This document shows, piece by piece, positions 7,665 through 16,625 of a stretch of 41,689 nucleotides of DNA. The position numbers and the translations under genes are program-made. How positions within the stretch are numbered: the first letter of the stretch is position 1; the number at the start of each line of letters is the position of its first letter. The stretch is from Candidatus Omnitrophota bacterium. Lineage in GTDB: Bacteria > Omnitrophota > Gorgyraeia > Gygaellales > Profunditerraquicolaceae. The DNA lies in assembly GCA_003598135.1 (NCBI GenBank), contig QZKA01000019.1, forward strand, positions 1 through 41,689, in the 5' to 3' direction. The notes beneath the pieces were generated by a model. The model ran no database searches, was not told the origin of the DNA, and saw only the letters and a list, made by a program, of their open reading frames with translations.

Positions 7665-10040
7665 TTAGAAACCATGGCTTACGCTGAAATGAAAACGGCC
7701 GCTGCCTTTATCCTCTTCGCCGGGTTCTTTATTTAAAGGGATACCGTAATCAAGGCTCACCGGACCAATCGGCGTCTTAATCCTAAAGCCGATGCCGGTC
7801 GAAGACTTGAAACCTCCTGCGCCTACATCGCTTGCCTTTGACCATACATTACCCGTATCATAAAATGTCGCTACTTTAAGAAAACCCATCAGGGGATAGG
7901 TGTACTCCAGGTTACCCAGAATCATAGACTCGCCACCAAGAGGATCTTTAGAAACAGGGTCTATGGGGCCGATTTTCCTTTCGTGATACCCGCGAAGACT
8001 ATACGCCCCGCCCGCAAAAAACCTCTCGTAGATCGGTACCTTGCTTGAACCGCCGTACGGATCGGCCAGCCCCAGCCGGCCCCTGGCCTCCAGCACCGCA
8101 TTCTTAAAAAGCGGGAAATAGTGCGATGCCCGGCCGTAAAACTTAGTAAAATCCTTATCGCCCGCAAAAGGCCCTCCCGCTACCTGAAAAGAACCGCTCA
8201 ACAGGTTACCCTTGCGCGTATCAAACACGTTATCTCTTGTATCGTACGTCAGACCTAACTCCGTACTACTGATCGTATTCTTTCCGTATTCTGATTTCAG
8301 GTCATTGGTCGCGTCGTCGGAAATATTGGTGATTTCTATTTCGTCATAACGGTAGGTAGCGCTGGCTCTGACATATTCTGAAATTTCCTTTCCCAGGCGC
8401 AGGTCCCCTCCGGTGATATCTTCATCATAGCCGTAACCAATGTCGGTTTCGCGTTTATGTGTGCGTTTGTAGATATCGAAACCGAATGAAACAGGGTAAT
8501 CAAATAACCACGGCTCGGTAAAGCCTAGATCAAAGCCGCTACTGACCGTACCGAACTGGCCCCTGAATTTTAAAACCTGGCCGCCTCCCGTGAAATACGG
8601 CCAATTCTTCCAATCGAAGTTTTTCTGCTCAATCTCTACGAAACCTATAAATTCATCTACGGTGCTGTACCCTCCGCCAAAACTGAAAGCGCCCGTCTTG
8701 GTTTCTTTGACGTCAACCACCAAATCCTTTTTTTCGGGTGAAGCCGCGTCCTCCGTATCATAGCTTATCTCGTCAAAAAAACCAAGATTCTGCAACCTCT
8801 CCTTGCTGCGGCGTAGCTTATCTCCATCAAACCTGTCTCCCGGCTTTATCCTTAACTCGCGGCGGATCACTAAGTCCTTAGTCTTGACATTGCCGCGGAT
8901 CTTAATTTTGTCCACGTAGGTAATATCGTTCTCCCTGATGGTATAGACAATATCTACCCTGCCTGTGTAGGTATTCAGGGAAATCCCTTCTTGTATCTGC
9001 ATAGAAATATAGCCGCGGTCAAAATATAAAGACTGGATATTGGCGATATCCTGTTTTAATGCTTCCTGACTGAATACCTTCCCCGGGGTTGCTTCTTTAA
9101 GTTTGCTCAAGATATCCTTCTCGGATATATCCTGGTTCCCTTTTATTTCAAGACTACCCACAAGATATTTCTTGCCTTCCTGGACAGTAATAGTGATATA
9201 AAGAAGCGATTTTCTCGTCCCTTTCTTGATGTCATAGGTGACCGCCACATCCAAGTAGCCTGCGCGCTGATAGAAGGCCCTTACGCGCTCTATATCTTCT
9301 TTAAACACGTCGTCTTTTAAGGTCCCCGCGTTAAAAAGCCAGGCCCTTTTGGTCTTCATCAACCGCAGGATACGGCCGTCAGAAAAAGCGCTGTTTCCGT
9401 CAACGATGATATTTTTTATACGGACCCTCTTGCCCTCCGAAACCTCAAAACGGACCCTTGCTTTATTGGTAGCATCATCTACCTCAACCTTATATTCTAT
9501 ATCCACTTCACTATAGCCCCTTTTGGCATAGAGCTTCTTAAGTGTCTCTATGTCATCGTTGAGGCTGGGATAATCCAAATATTGGGATTCTTTTATCTTA
9601 AGTTCCTCTTTGATTTTTTCTTCTCTTAAGGTTAACCGCTTAATCCCTTGAAAAGTGATCTTCTCGACCACCGGCCTTTCTACTACCTTGATAATTACCT
9701 TTACGCCGTTATTATAGTCTTCGGTATCGATACTAATATCGCTAAAGTAACCGAGAAGATAAAGGCGCTTTAAATCATCATTGATGATGTTATCATTATA
9801 AGGGCTGCCGATCCTTATCTTCATTTTTGATAAAACGGTATTCGTGCTGATGGACTTGTTGCCCTTGACTTCCATGGCAGTCACCATCTTCGATTCTTGA
9901 GCCTGCGTTGCTTCGGTACTAACAACACTGCTTTCCTGTGTAATCGCATTTTCATCGCTCTGGCCAAACGCAGCAAAAAACGGCGCCGTAATAAAAACAG
10001 CGAGCAGGCACATACGTACCAAATGCGTTCTCTTTTTCAT
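7665..10040 (-). CDS. bamA: Outer-membrane protein assembly factor BamA
   Basis: BamA inserts beta-barrel proteins into the outer membrane. The 791-residue protein has a signal peptide (1-27) and five POTRA domains over about residues 53-440, each with a GN/GIK-type turn (VKGNKSIS, FQGIKRLT, VDGNSAFS, IKGNQDIS, IRGNVKTK). A 16-strand Omp85 barrel fills about 445-791. The loop-6 signature is present as YSLRGYHERKIGP, and the chain ends in Phe within FHFSVSHGF, a proper beta signal. The length fits. A promoter may lie in the end of dnaB. It leads the bamA-skp-lpxD-lpxC/fabZ-lpxA-lpxI set. Confidence 0.97.
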   Translation of the reverse strand: MKKRTHLVRMCLLAVFITAPFFAAFGQSDENAITQESSVVSTEATQAQESKMVTAMEVKGNKSISTNTVLSKMKIRIGSPYNDNIINDDLKRLYLLGYFSDISIDTEDYNNGVKVIIKVVERPVVEKITFQGIKRLTLREEKIKEELKIKESQYLDYPSLNDDIETLKKLYAKRGYSEVDIEYKVEVDDATNKARVRFEVSEGKRVRIKNIIVDGNSAFSDGRILRLMKTKRAWLFNAGTLKDDVFKEDIERVRAFYQRAGYLDVAVTYDIKKGTRKSLLYITITVQEGKKYLVGSLEIKGNQDISEKDILSKLKEATPGKVFSQEALKQDIANIQSLYFDRGYISMQIQEGISLNTYTGRVDIVYTIRENDITYVDKIKIRGNVKTKDLVIRRELRIKPGDRFDGDKLRRSKERLQNLGFFDEISYDTEDAASPEKKDLVVDVKETKTGAFSFGGGYSTVDEFIGFVEIEQKNFDWKNWPYFTGGGQVLKFRGQFGTVSSGFDLGFTEPWLFDYPVSFGFDIYKRTHKRETDIGYGYDEDITGGDLRLGKEISEYVRASATYRYDEIEITNISDDATNDLKSEYGKNTISSTELGLTYDTRDNVFDTRKGNLLSGSFQVAGGPFAGDKDFTKFYGRASHYFPLFKNAVLEARGRLGLADPYGGSSKVPIYERFFAGGAYSLRGYHERKIGPIDPVSKDPLGGESMILGNLEYTYPLMGFLKVATFYDTGNVWSKASDVGAGGFKSSTGIGFRIKTPIGPVSLDYGIPLNKEPGEEDKGSGRFHFSVSHGF

Positions 10041-10096
10041 TATTTTTTCCTTATTTTTTTATTCGCGCCATTTTTCAGGACGCCGTGCGTAAAAGT

Positions 10097-10125
10097 ATAC
10101 TATTCTATCCTCGCCAGATTCTCAA
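10097..10125 (-). promoter_or_regulatory. Candidate promoter for the bamA-lpx genes inside the end of dnaB
   Basis: On minus, TTGAGA (10120-10125), 17 bp and TAGTAT (10097-10102) match the sigma-70 pattern at 5 of 6 and 4 of 6 positions. It overlaps the last dnaB codons and would give a leader of about 50 bases before bamA. It could let envelope genes be transcribed separately from the translation and replication genes upstream. Confidence 0.45.
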
Positions 10126-11434
10126 ATCGTGTGTATTCTTTGATAAAGGTCAGTTTTGTCGAACCTACCGGGCCATGGCGTTGTTTTGCGACGATGATCT
10201 CGGCAAGTCCTTCGTTTTCAGGAGTAGGGGTATAATACTCCTCCCGCAAAATAAGCACTACTAAATCCGCATCCTGCTCAATAGCGCCGGACTCTCTTAG
10301 GTCGGATAACTGCGGCCGGTGGTCCTGTCGGGATTCGACCGCCCGCGAAAGCTGGCTGATCGCAACTACCGGAATGTGCAATTCGCGTGCCAATGCCTTA
10401 AGGGAACGGGAAATATCAGAAATCTCCTGCTGCCTGCTTTCGATATTGACTGCACCACGCATAAGCTGAAGGTAATCAAGGATGAGGAGTTGAATATTCT
10501 CGTTTGCCTTTAGCCTTCGCGCCTTCGCCCTCAATTCCATCATTGAAATTGCAGGGGTATCATCGATAAATATCGAAGTTTCTGACAGTTTCCCGGCAGC
10601 AGCAGTCAGGCGCGGCCAGTCGGAAGGAGACAGGTATCCGGTACGTACATTATGCGCATCCACTCTTGCGTGCGCGCAGAGCATCCTTTGCACCAGTTGT
10701 TCCTTTGACATTTCTAGGCTGAAGAATGCTATCGGCAACCGTTCGGTTACCCCCGCGTATTCTGCGATGCCAAGCGCTAACGCGCTTTTTCCCATTGAAG
10801 GCCTACCGGCAATAACGATAAGATCGGAAGGCTGCAGCCCTGCAGTCTGTTTGTCAAAATCAATGAAACCGGTAGGGACCCCGGTCACATGCGCCTTTTT
10901 CTGATAGAGCATATCGATGGTCTCGATATTCTCTTTGATGATCTCTTTGAGCGGGATATAGCTTGAGCCGGTCCTACGTTCGCCTATTTCAAAAATGAGC
11001 TTCTCTGAAATATCCACGACCTCTTCGACGTTACTGTCGCTTTCATAACACATCGAAAGGATTTTTGTCGCATTGGCTATCAGCGACCTCAGTACATTCT
11101 TCTCCCTGACAATCTTGATATAATGGTCTACGTTGGCAGCAGTAGGCACCATATTCACCAGTTCCGCCAGAAAACTGGCACCCCCTATCTCATGCAAAGT
11201 TCCCGCCCTCTTGAGTTCATCAGTAAGGGTGATAAGATCGATGGCCTTGTTTGAATTATAGACATGCAGGATCGCTTCAAAAATTGTGCGGTGGGCATCT
11301 TTGTAGAAATCTTCTTTCTTCAAAGATTCTATTGCCGAGGCAACGGCGTTTTCGTCTATAAGCATAGACCCCAAGACCGCCATTTCCGCGTCTAGATTCT
11401 GGGGAGGCAATAATTCTTTGGTTATCTCATTCAT
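10100..11434 (-). CDS. dnaB: Replicative DNA helicase DnaB
   Basis: DnaB is the hexameric helicase that unwinds DNA at the replication fork. The 444-residue protein has the N-terminal DnaB domain (about 8-110; PPQNLDAEMAVLGSML) and the RecA-like C-terminal motor. The Walker A motif is GRPSMGKSA at 210-218, then FFSLEMS and the Walker B/H3 region LLILDYLQLM. SDLRESGAIEQDADLVV and the arginine-finger region close the motor. The length is that of an intein-free enzyme. It starts 4 bp after rplI, an arrangement common across bacteria. Confidence 0.97.
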   Translation of the reverse strand: MNEITKELLPPQNLDAEMAVLGSMLIDENAVASAIESLKKEDFYKDAHRTIFEAILHVYNSNKAIDLITLTDELKRAGTLHEIGGASFLAELVNMVPTAANVDHYIKIVREKNVLRSLIANATKILSMCYESDSNVEEVVDISEKLIFEIGERRTGSSYIPLKEIIKENIETIDMLYQKKAHVTGVPTGFIDFDKQTAGLQPSDLIVIAGRPSMGKSALALGIAEYAGVTERLPIAFFSLEMSKEQLVQRMLCAHARVDAHNVRTGYLSPSDWPRLTAAAGKLSETSIFIDDTPAISMMELRAKARRLKANENIQLLILDYLQLMRGAVNIESRQQEISDISRSLKALARELHIPVVAISQLSRAVESRQDHRPQLSDLRESGAIEQDADLVVLILREEYYTPTPENEGLAEIIVAKQRHGPVGSTKLTFIKEYTRFENLARIE

Positions 11435-11438
11435 TTAT

Positions 11439-11888
11439 TTATTTCTGGACAATCCACACCTTTACCTTGGCCTGGACTTCCGGGTGCAATCGAACAATAA
11501 CTTCGTATATCCCCAAGGCCTTCAGGGGTTGTTCAAGTATAACGGCGCTTTTCTCGATTATGATCCCTTCCTCTTTAAGCGAATTCACCAGGTCATTCAC
11601 GGAAACGCTTCCATAAAGTTTTTCCTTATCTTCCTCCTGGGTGAGCATAGGGATTGTCACAGATAAACCCTCAAGACGCACCTTAAGTGTTTCTGCTTCT
11701 TTCTTGGTTTTTTCTGCTTCAAAAAGTTCTTTCTGCTTTGCCTGTTCTAATTTTTTAACGTTTCCTGCGGTCGCATGAATGGCTATTTTTTTCGGGAGCA
11801 GATAATTATGGGCATAACCGTCTTTTACATCCACCCGGTTTCCGGCTTTGCCCAGACCTTTCACATCTTCAATTAAAATAACTTTCAT
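11439..11888 (-). CDS. rplI: 50S ribosomal protein L9
   Basis: The 149-residue protein matches bL9 over its length. The N-terminal rRNA-binding domain (about 1-50) shows VILIEDVKGLGKAGNRVDVK and the conserved GYAHNYLLPKKIA. A long connecting helix (about 45-75) and the C-terminal domain (about 80-149) follow. Genes rpsR upstream and dnaB downstream give the usual ribosomal/replication neighbourhood. The gap to dnaB is 4 bp. Confidence 0.97.
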   Translation of the reverse strand: MKVILIEDVKGLGKAGNRVDVKDGYAHNYLLPKKIAIHATAGNVKKLEQAKQKELFEAEKTKKEAETLKVRLEGLSVTIPMLTQEEDKEKLYGSVSVNDLVNSLKEEGIIIEKSAVILEQPLKALGIYEVIVRLHPEVQAKVKVWIVQK

Positions 11889-11902
11889 GATAGCGGACCC
11901 CT

Positions 11903-12178
11903 TTATACGCGGGCATAAGGAAGCAGTGCAATGAGCCTTGCTCTCTTGACTGCCGTCGTTATCTCCCTCTGGTGTTTTGCGCAGTTACCGGTCCCTCTGG
12001 GGGATACGATCCTGCCCCGGTCTTTCACAAAGTGTTCCAACAATTTAGCGTCCTTGTAATCAATCGTTTTTGACTTATTTGTGCAAAACTGACAGACCCT
12101 TTTACGAAACGACCCAAAAAGGCCTCCTCTCTTTGCGCCTGTCTTTCTATTCGAAAACTTCTTAACTCTCGGTTTCAT
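11903..12178 (-). CDS. rpsR: 30S ribosomal protein S18, zinc-ligand form
   Basis: The 91-residue bS18 begins [18 protein letters not shown] at an ATG at 12178, preceded by AGGAGAAGG; longer in-frame extension reads into ssb and looks unconserved. The core [20 protein letters not shown] and [29 protein letters not shown] are typical. Cys29, Cys32, Cys66 and His69 form a C-x2-C...C-x2-H set, so this appears to be the zinc-binding (C+) type. Its start overlaps the last 17 bases of ssb, so the ribosome site lies within ssb. Confidence 0.96.
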   Translation of the reverse strand: MKPRVKKFSNRKTGAKRGGLFGSFRKRVCQFCTNKSKTIDYKDAKLLEHFVKDRGRIVSPRGTGNCAKHQREITTAVKRARLIALLPYARV

Positions 12179-12599
12179 GTGCCTTCTCCTCGCTTTCCTC
12201 CAGCCATTCCGTTTCAGTCGGCGAATCCGCAATCAGTTCTTCGCCTGGCGCTTCAGGTGTCGGTTTGGTTGCTGATTTTAAGAATTGCACGCGCTCCGCC
12301 CTTACTTCGACGGTATTGCGCTTTTGACCGGCATTATCTTCCCATGAACGCGACTGCAGCCGGCCTTCAATAAAAACGGGACTTCCTTTCTGTAGATATT
12401 GATTACAGTTTTCAGCCTGCTTACTCCATACTACTACCGTGATAAAACACGTCTCATCTTTGAATTCTTGGGTCTTGGTCTTAAATCTGCGGTTCACCGC
12501 AAGCCTTAGGTTTGCCACCGCAGTACCCTGAGGCGTATAGCGTAATTCAGGATCCTTGGTAAGGTTGCCGATCAAAAAAACTTTATTAAAACTGGCCAT
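12162..12599 (-). CDS. ssb: Single-stranded DNA-binding protein, unusual C-terminus
   Basis: The 145-residue protein has a standard OB-fold domain (about 1-112) with [40 protein letters not shown] and [14 protein letters not shown]. It coats single-stranded DNA in replication and repair. The tail is acidic but ends [12 protein letters not shown], without the usual DDDIPF-like hydrophobic tip that recruits partner proteins. No nearby frameshift restores such a tip: the other frames of the last bases encode the start of rpsR or nothing similar. The rpsF-ssb-rpsR order is widely conserved. Confidence 0.95.
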   Translation of the reverse strand: MASFNKVFLIGNLTKDPELRYTPQGTAVANLRLAVNRRFKTKTQEFKDETCFITVVVWSKQAENCNQYLQKGSPVFIEGRLQSRSWEDNAGQKRNTVEVRAERVQFLKSATKPTPEAPGEELIADSPTETEWLEESEEKAHETES

Positions 12600-12617
12600 T
12601 GCGTCTCCTTCTATTAT

Positions 12618-12905
12618 TTATTTGCTCGTAGTGATCAATACACGTAAGATCTGTTCGTTCAGCTTAAAGGCGTAGCGTATCTGGGTTATTGCGTCGGGCG
12701 GCAAAGAAAATTCCACCAGATAGTATATCCCCTCTTTCTGTTTTTTGATCGAATACGCAAGCGGCCTCTTTTCTGCCCACACGCCTGCAGACGATACCTT
12801 GCCATTGTTTTTCTGAACCACTTCTGCTATCTGGGCAAAAAGGCCCTTCTTTTCTTCTTCCGACAAATCGGGTTTTACGATACACATCGCTTCATACTTA
12901 TTCAT
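12618..12905 (-). CDS. rpsF: 30S ribosomal protein S6
   Basis: The 95-residue bS6 starts MNKYEAMCIVKPDLSEEEKK. The ATG at 12905 is preferred because GGAG lies six bases before it and it overlaps the pth stop as ATGA; an ATG at 12917 would sit on the ribosome site itself. The ferredoxin-like core shows VWAEKRPLAYSIKKQKEGIYY and ends LRVLITTSK. S6 pairs with S18 on the 30S platform, and the two genes flank ssb here. Translational coupling to pth is likely. Confidence 0.96.
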   Translation of the reverse strand: MNKYEAMCIVKPDLSEEEKKGLFAQIAEVVQKNNGKVSSAGVWAEKRPLAYSIKKQKEGIYYLVEFSLPPDAITQIRYAFKLNEQILRVLITTSK

Positions 12906-13474
12906 TCCCTGCTCCATTTGTTAAAGATGTTCATGGTTTTCGTCACGCCTTCGCACACCCACGATTCGCAACAGTCGCAGGCAGCGGAAATACAATCCTC
13001 GAATAATGCCTTTTCTTTCCTGGTAAACTGATTAAGAACGTAGTTTGAAACCTTTCCCCGCTTCGGCCTTCCCATACCTAAACGCAGCCTCGCGAATTCC
13101 TCGCTTCTTAACGCATCGATTACGGATCTAATCCCCTTATGCCCCGCGCTTGAGCCTTGCGGTTTTATTCTCAACCTGCCGAAGGCAAGGTCAATATCAT
13201 CACAGACCACCAGAAGACTGCTTTTCTTTAACCCGTATTTCTCAATGAGCGTTTTTACCGCTACCCCTGAGAGGTTCATGAATGTGAGGGGTTTGGCCAG
13301 AATCACTTCAATATCTCCAATGGCCACCTTGGCAGAAAGAGAGGCGGTGCCGCGGTTTCTTTTTAAAACACCCTTATACTTATGCGCAATAGCGTCTATG
13401 ACGCGAAACCCTGCATTATGACGCGTTGTCTGATACTCTCTTCCCGGATTGCCAAGCCCGATGATTAACTTCAT
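12902..13474 (-). CDS. pth: Peptidyl-tRNA hydrolase
   Basis: Pth recycles peptidyl-tRNAs dropped by ribosomes. The 190-residue protein has the signature GLGNPGREYQTTRHNAGF at residues 6-23, with the catalytic His at 19. The second block is VVCDDIDLAFGRLRIKP, which includes the catalytic Asp, followed by SSAGHKGIRSVI. Length matches the family. It lies directly after rplY, as ctc and pth lie together in Firmicutes. Its stop overlaps the start of rpsF by 4 bp. Confidence 0.97.
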   Translation of the reverse strand: MKLIIGLGNPGREYQTTRHNAGFRVIDAIAHKYKGVLKRNRGTASLSAKVAIGDIEVILAKPLTFMNLSGVAVKTLIEKYGLKKSSLLVVCDDIDLAFGRLRIKPQGSSAGHKGIRSVIDALRSEEFARLRLGMGRPKRGKVSNYVLNQFTRKEKALFEDCISAACDCCESWVCEGVTKTMNIFNKWSRE

Positions 13475-13480
13475 TAAAAA

Positions 13481-14164
13481 TTATTTCTTTTCTGCCTGCG
13501 GCTCCTCTTCATCTTCCGCCGGCACTTCTTTCTTTTCCTTAATCACTTCGGGCTCTGCCTTCTCTTCGCCCTCAAGCACTTCGACTACCTCTTCTTTCAT
13601 GGGGCTTGCCACAGATAAGACCACGGCATCGGGATCGTTTAAGATCTTAACACCGGAAGGCGATGTGATGTCTCTGACGTGTATGGTATCGCCGATCTTA
13701 AGCTGGCTGACGTCAACGGTAAATTCTTTCGGGATATCGGTAGGAAGACATTCCACTTCCAGTTCCCACAATATATGCTCAAGGGAACCTCCCTCCTGTT
13801 TTACGCCAATAGGCTCACCCTTAGCTACCACTCCTACATTCACCTTGATAAGTTTGGTAAGGGATATTTCATTAAAATCTACATGCAGAATGCCGCCATG
13901 TACGGGTTCGTATTGAATCTCCTTTACCAGGCAGGGGTGTGATTTCTTCTTCTTATCATCGCTGATGCGTAAATTAACTATGACACTCTCCAGATGATGC
14001 TCGCGGGACAAGTGTATAAAATCGTGGCGGCTGACCTTTATCGGCTGGGATTCCTTCCCTTCCTTGTAAACGACAGCCGGAATAAAACCTTGCTTCCTCA
14101 GGATATTGCTTTTTGTCTTACCGCTTTCTTGCCTTGCTTCTACATCCAGAAATATCTCATCCAT
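13481..14164 (-). CDS. rplY: 50S ribosomal protein L25/general stress protein Ctc
   Basis: The 227-residue protein is the long Ctc form of bL25. An N-terminal 5S rRNA-binding domain (about 1-95; ARQESGKTKSNILRKQGFIPAVVYK) is followed by the C-terminal beta domain (about 98-190; NVGVVAKGEPIGVKQEGG, EVECLPTDIPKEFTVDVS). The last 35 residues are a low-complexity acidic tail of Glu, Lys, Ala and Pro, which many family members have. It sits between prs and pth, the same order as ctc in Bacillus. Confidence 0.96.
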   Translation of the reverse strand: MDEIFLDVEARQESGKTKSNILRKQGFIPAVVYKEGKESQPIKVSRHDFIHLSREHHLESVIVNLRISDDKKKKSHPCLVKEIQYEPVHGGILHVDFNEISLTKLIKVNVGVVAKGEPIGVKQEGGSLEHILWELEVECLPTDIPKEFTVDVSQLKIGDTIHVRDITSPSGVKILNDPDAVVLSVASPMKEEVVEVLEGEEKAEPEVIKEKKEVPAEDEEEPQAEKK

Positions 14165-14175
14165 TTCTACCTCAC

Positions 14176-15114
14176 CTAGTCAAATAATGAACTTACCGAC
14201 TCCTCATTATGGATTCGTTTAATTGCCTCACTCAAAAGCCTGGCCACAGAAAGCACTTTGATGCGGGGATGGTGACTTGAATCCCCCAAGGGTATGCTAT
14301 CGGTAACCACCAGTTCTTCTAAATCTTTGCAGCTGTCGATGCGAGAGAGGGCCGGACCCGATAATACGCCGTGCGTAATCGCGGCATAAATCTTTTTGCA
14401 TTTGGCCCGCTTGAGGGCCTCAACGGCCTCTGTTAACGAACTACCAGTTGCAATCAAATCATCGACAATTATTACATTCTTGCCTTGCACCTCGCCTAAA
14501 ATATGCATTACTTCCGTCTTTTCCGGGGAATCGCGCCTCTTATCGATTATGGCAAGGCCTGCGGCCACCCTTTTCGCGTAGGCGCGCGCCATTTTGATGC
14601 TGCCGACATCAGGAGATACGATTACTCTATCGTTGATATCAAGAGAGGCAAAATAGTCGACAAAAACCCCCACCGCAAACAAATTATCCACGGGTATGTC
14701 AAAAAATCCCTGGATCTGTCCGGCATGCAAATCCATCGTCAAAACCCTGTTTGCTCCCGCAGTAGCAAGGAGATTGGCAACTAATTTAGCTGTAATGGGA
14801 ACTCGCGGCTGGTCTTTTCTATCCTGACGGGCATACCCGAAATAAGGGATCACCGCGGTCACGCGATAGGCCGACGCTCTTTTGAGCGCATCAATCATAA
14901 TCAATAATTCCATCAAACTATCATTGGGAGGAGGACAGGTCGGCTGCACAAGGAATACGTCTTTGCCGCGGACATTCTCGTTAATCTTTACGCGTATCTC
15001 TCCCTCGCTGAAGCGTCCGGCAAACGCATCTGATAACTCTATGCCCAGATTTTTACAAATATCTTTGGCTAACGCCGGATGGGCATTGCCGCTAAACACC
15101 ATCAACTCGCGCAT
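14176..15114 (-). CDS. prs: Ribose-phosphate pyrophosphokinase
   Basis: Prs makes PRPP from ribose-5-phosphate and ATP, feeding nucleotide, histidine and NAD synthesis. The 312-residue enzyme has MRELMVFSGNAHPALAKDI at the start, the flexible-loop segment YFGYARQDRKDQPR (about 91-104), His130 in TMDLHAGQIQGFFDIP, and the PRPP-binding loop VDDLIATGSS (about 217-226). Length is standard for class I enzymes. Its ATG overlaps the glmU stop as TAATG. Users of its product, hisG and pncB, and a source of its substrate, transketolase, are in the same window. Confidence 0.97.
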   Translation of the reverse strand: MRELMVFSGNAHPALAKDICKNLGIELSDAFAGRFSEGEIRVKINENVRGKDVFLVQPTCPPPNDSLMELLIMIDALKRASAYRVTAVIPYFGYARQDRKDQPRVPITAKLVANLLATAGANRVLTMDLHAGQIQGFFDIPVDNLFAVGVFVDYFASLDINDRVIVSPDVGSIKMARAYAKRVAAGLAIIDKRRDSPEKTEVMHILGEVQGKNVIIVDDLIATGSSLTEAVEALKRAKCKKIYAAITHGVLSGPALSRIDSCKDLEELVVTDSIPLGDSSHHPRIKVLSVARLLSEAIKRIHNEESVSSLFD

Positions 15115-16385
15115 TATTTTTTCCTTCCTTTTTTCGGTAAAGGGCGGGCAGGTATACCTACCACCGTCACGCCATCTCTGACATTATGCAACTTCGTCAC
15201 CACGCTTCCGGCCCCTGTCTTTGACCCCCTGCCCACGGTAACAGGGGCGACCAAAACCGTATCGCTGCCAATAAAAGCCTTATCTTTAATTATAGTAGTG
15301 TGTTTATTGCGGCCGTCAAAATTCGCAGTGACTGTGCCTGCGCCGATATTGGCACCTTTCCCGATTTTTACATCGCCTAAATAACCGAAATGTTTGGCTG
15401 TTGAACCGGAAGCAATTTTGGCCCGCGAGATTTCAAGGAAATTACCGACCTGCACGCCATCCTCAAGAACCGTGCCTTCCCTTACGTGAATAAAAGGCCC
15501 GATAAGACAACGTTTTCCAATTTTAACATTCTTTTCAATAGCTGTAAAGGGATAAATTACGGTATCCGGGCCGATAACCGTGCCATAACTGATAAGCGTG
15601 TTTTCGGGGTCAATAATCGTAACCCCCGCTTCCATCAGGCGCTCATTGATCCTTTTTTGCATAATTTTATTTGCCTTAGCCAAATCCAGCCGCGAATTAA
15701 TACCTAGGCCTTCCTGTATATCTGCAAGCAACTGATGTTCAATCACCTGTCTTTTTTTGTACAATGCCTCAATACAGTCAGTAAGATAGTATTCCTTCTT
15801 TGCGTTGCCAGGCCTAATTGTTACGAGGGCTGCTGCCAAGAGACTTGCCTTAAAACAAACAATACCGGTATTAACCTCCTTGATCTCTTTCTGAAAATCA
15901 TCGGCGTCTTTATCTTCTATGATACCGTATATACTCTGATATTTATCACGAAGGATCCTGCCATATCCTTCGGGCTTCTCAACCTTTGCTACTAAAAGGG
16001 TGGCACAAGCCTTGGCCTGAGTATGGCGCTGCATGAGTTTTTTGATAGTCTCTTTCTGTAGGAGAGGGTTATCTCCGTAAAGCACAAGCACCGAACCCTT
16101 AAAGCCCCTGGCTGCGTTCAATGCCTTTTTCACCGCATCCCCGGTGCCCAGGAGTTTCCCCTGTTTCACGACAGTAGTACCGGACGGCAAGGCTTGCTCT
16201 ACCTGTCCACTTTTATATCCTACTACTGCGATAATCTTCTTGAATGCGAGCCCCTGTACCGAATCAAGCACATACGCAAGCATCGGCCTGCCACACACGG
16301 AGTGAAGGACCTTAGGAATTCCGGATTTCATCCGTGTCCCCTGGCCTGCGGCCAAAATTATCGCGATCCATTCCTTCTTTTTCAT
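15114..16385 (-). CDS. glmU: Bifunctional N-acetylglucosamine-1-phosphate uridyltransferase/glucosamine-1-phosphate acetyltransferase
   Basis: GlmU makes UDP-GlcNAc, the entry point to peptidoglycan and lipid A. The 423-residue protein has the nucleotidyltransferase domain (about 1-230) with LAAGQGTRMKSGIPKVLHSV, YGDNPLL, GYGRILRD and EVNTGI. A hexapeptide beta helix (about 255-415) follows, with TAKHFGYLGDVKIGKGANIG, where the His is the expected acetyltransferase base, and NFDGRNKH. It is somewhat shorter than the roughly 456-residue E. coli enzyme, mostly at the C-terminus. Both active sites look complete. It is coupled to prs and lies after tRNA-Gln, with about 60 bp between. Confidence 0.95.
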   Translation of the reverse strand: MKKKEWIAIILAAGQGTRMKSGIPKVLHSVCGRPMLAYVLDSVQGLAFKKIIAVVGYKSGQVEQALPSGTTVVKQGKLLGTGDAVKKALNAARGFKGSVLVLYGDNPLLQKETIKKLMQRHTQAKACATLLVAKVEKPEGYGRILRDKYQSIYGIIEDKDADDFQKEIKEVNTGIVCFKASLLAAALVTIRPGNAKKEYYLTDCIEALYKKRQVIEHQLLADIQEGLGINSRLDLAKANKIMQKRINERLMEAGVTIIDPENTLISYGTVIGPDTVIYPFTAIEKNVKIGKRCLIGPFIHVREGTVLEDGVQVGNFLEISRAKIASGSTAKHFGYLGDVKIGKGANIGAGTVTANFDGRNKHTTIIKDKAFIGSDTVLVAPVTVGRGSKTGAGSVVTKLHNVRDGVTVVGIPARPLPKKGRKK

Positions 16386-16445
16386 TTTATCAGATTGCCT
16401 CCTCTATACCCATTAGGCTCTTGTCCAAACGAAAACAAGGAAAAG

Positions 16446-16516
16446 TTGGGACGTCTGGACTCGAACCAGAATAGCGAGACCCAAATTCTCGTGTCCTACC
16501 ATTGGACGACATCCCA
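16446..16516 (-). tRNA. tRNA-Gln (anticodon TTG)
   Basis: The minus strand folds as a cloverleaf. The acceptor stem TGGGATG/CGTCCCA has one T-G pair and a U1-A72 pair, characteristic of bacterial tRNA-Gln. The D stem is GTCC/GGAC, the anticodon stem CGAGA/TCTCG with loop ATTTGGG, and the T arm TCTGG-TTCGAGT-CCAGA. The discriminator is A; CCA is not encoded. It lies between spoVG and glmU on the same strand and may be processed from their transcript. Confidence 0.95.
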
Positions 16517-16625
16517 GGTTGTACTACCATTCCCGCTGTATAATTTTAATCCCTTCAGCAGGACTACGCGCTATTTTAAGATAGCCTCGCGGAATATTAC
16601 CTTAGCAAAAGATGCGATGCTATTT

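Noticed and set aside
12162-12200. A frameshift hiding a normal DDDIPF-type SSB tip
   Set aside because: Neither of the other frames over the last codons gives such a tip; they encode the rpsR start or unrelated residues.
13449-13916. A 155-codon plus-strand frame opposite rplY
   Set aside because: It is very rich in Ser, Thr and Pro because it mirrors the lysine/glutamate-rich gene on the other strand; rplY is clearly real.
16386-16445. A separate glmU promoter after tRNA-Gln
   Set aside because: TTGGAC and TATAGA are present but only 14 bp apart, too close for sigma-70.
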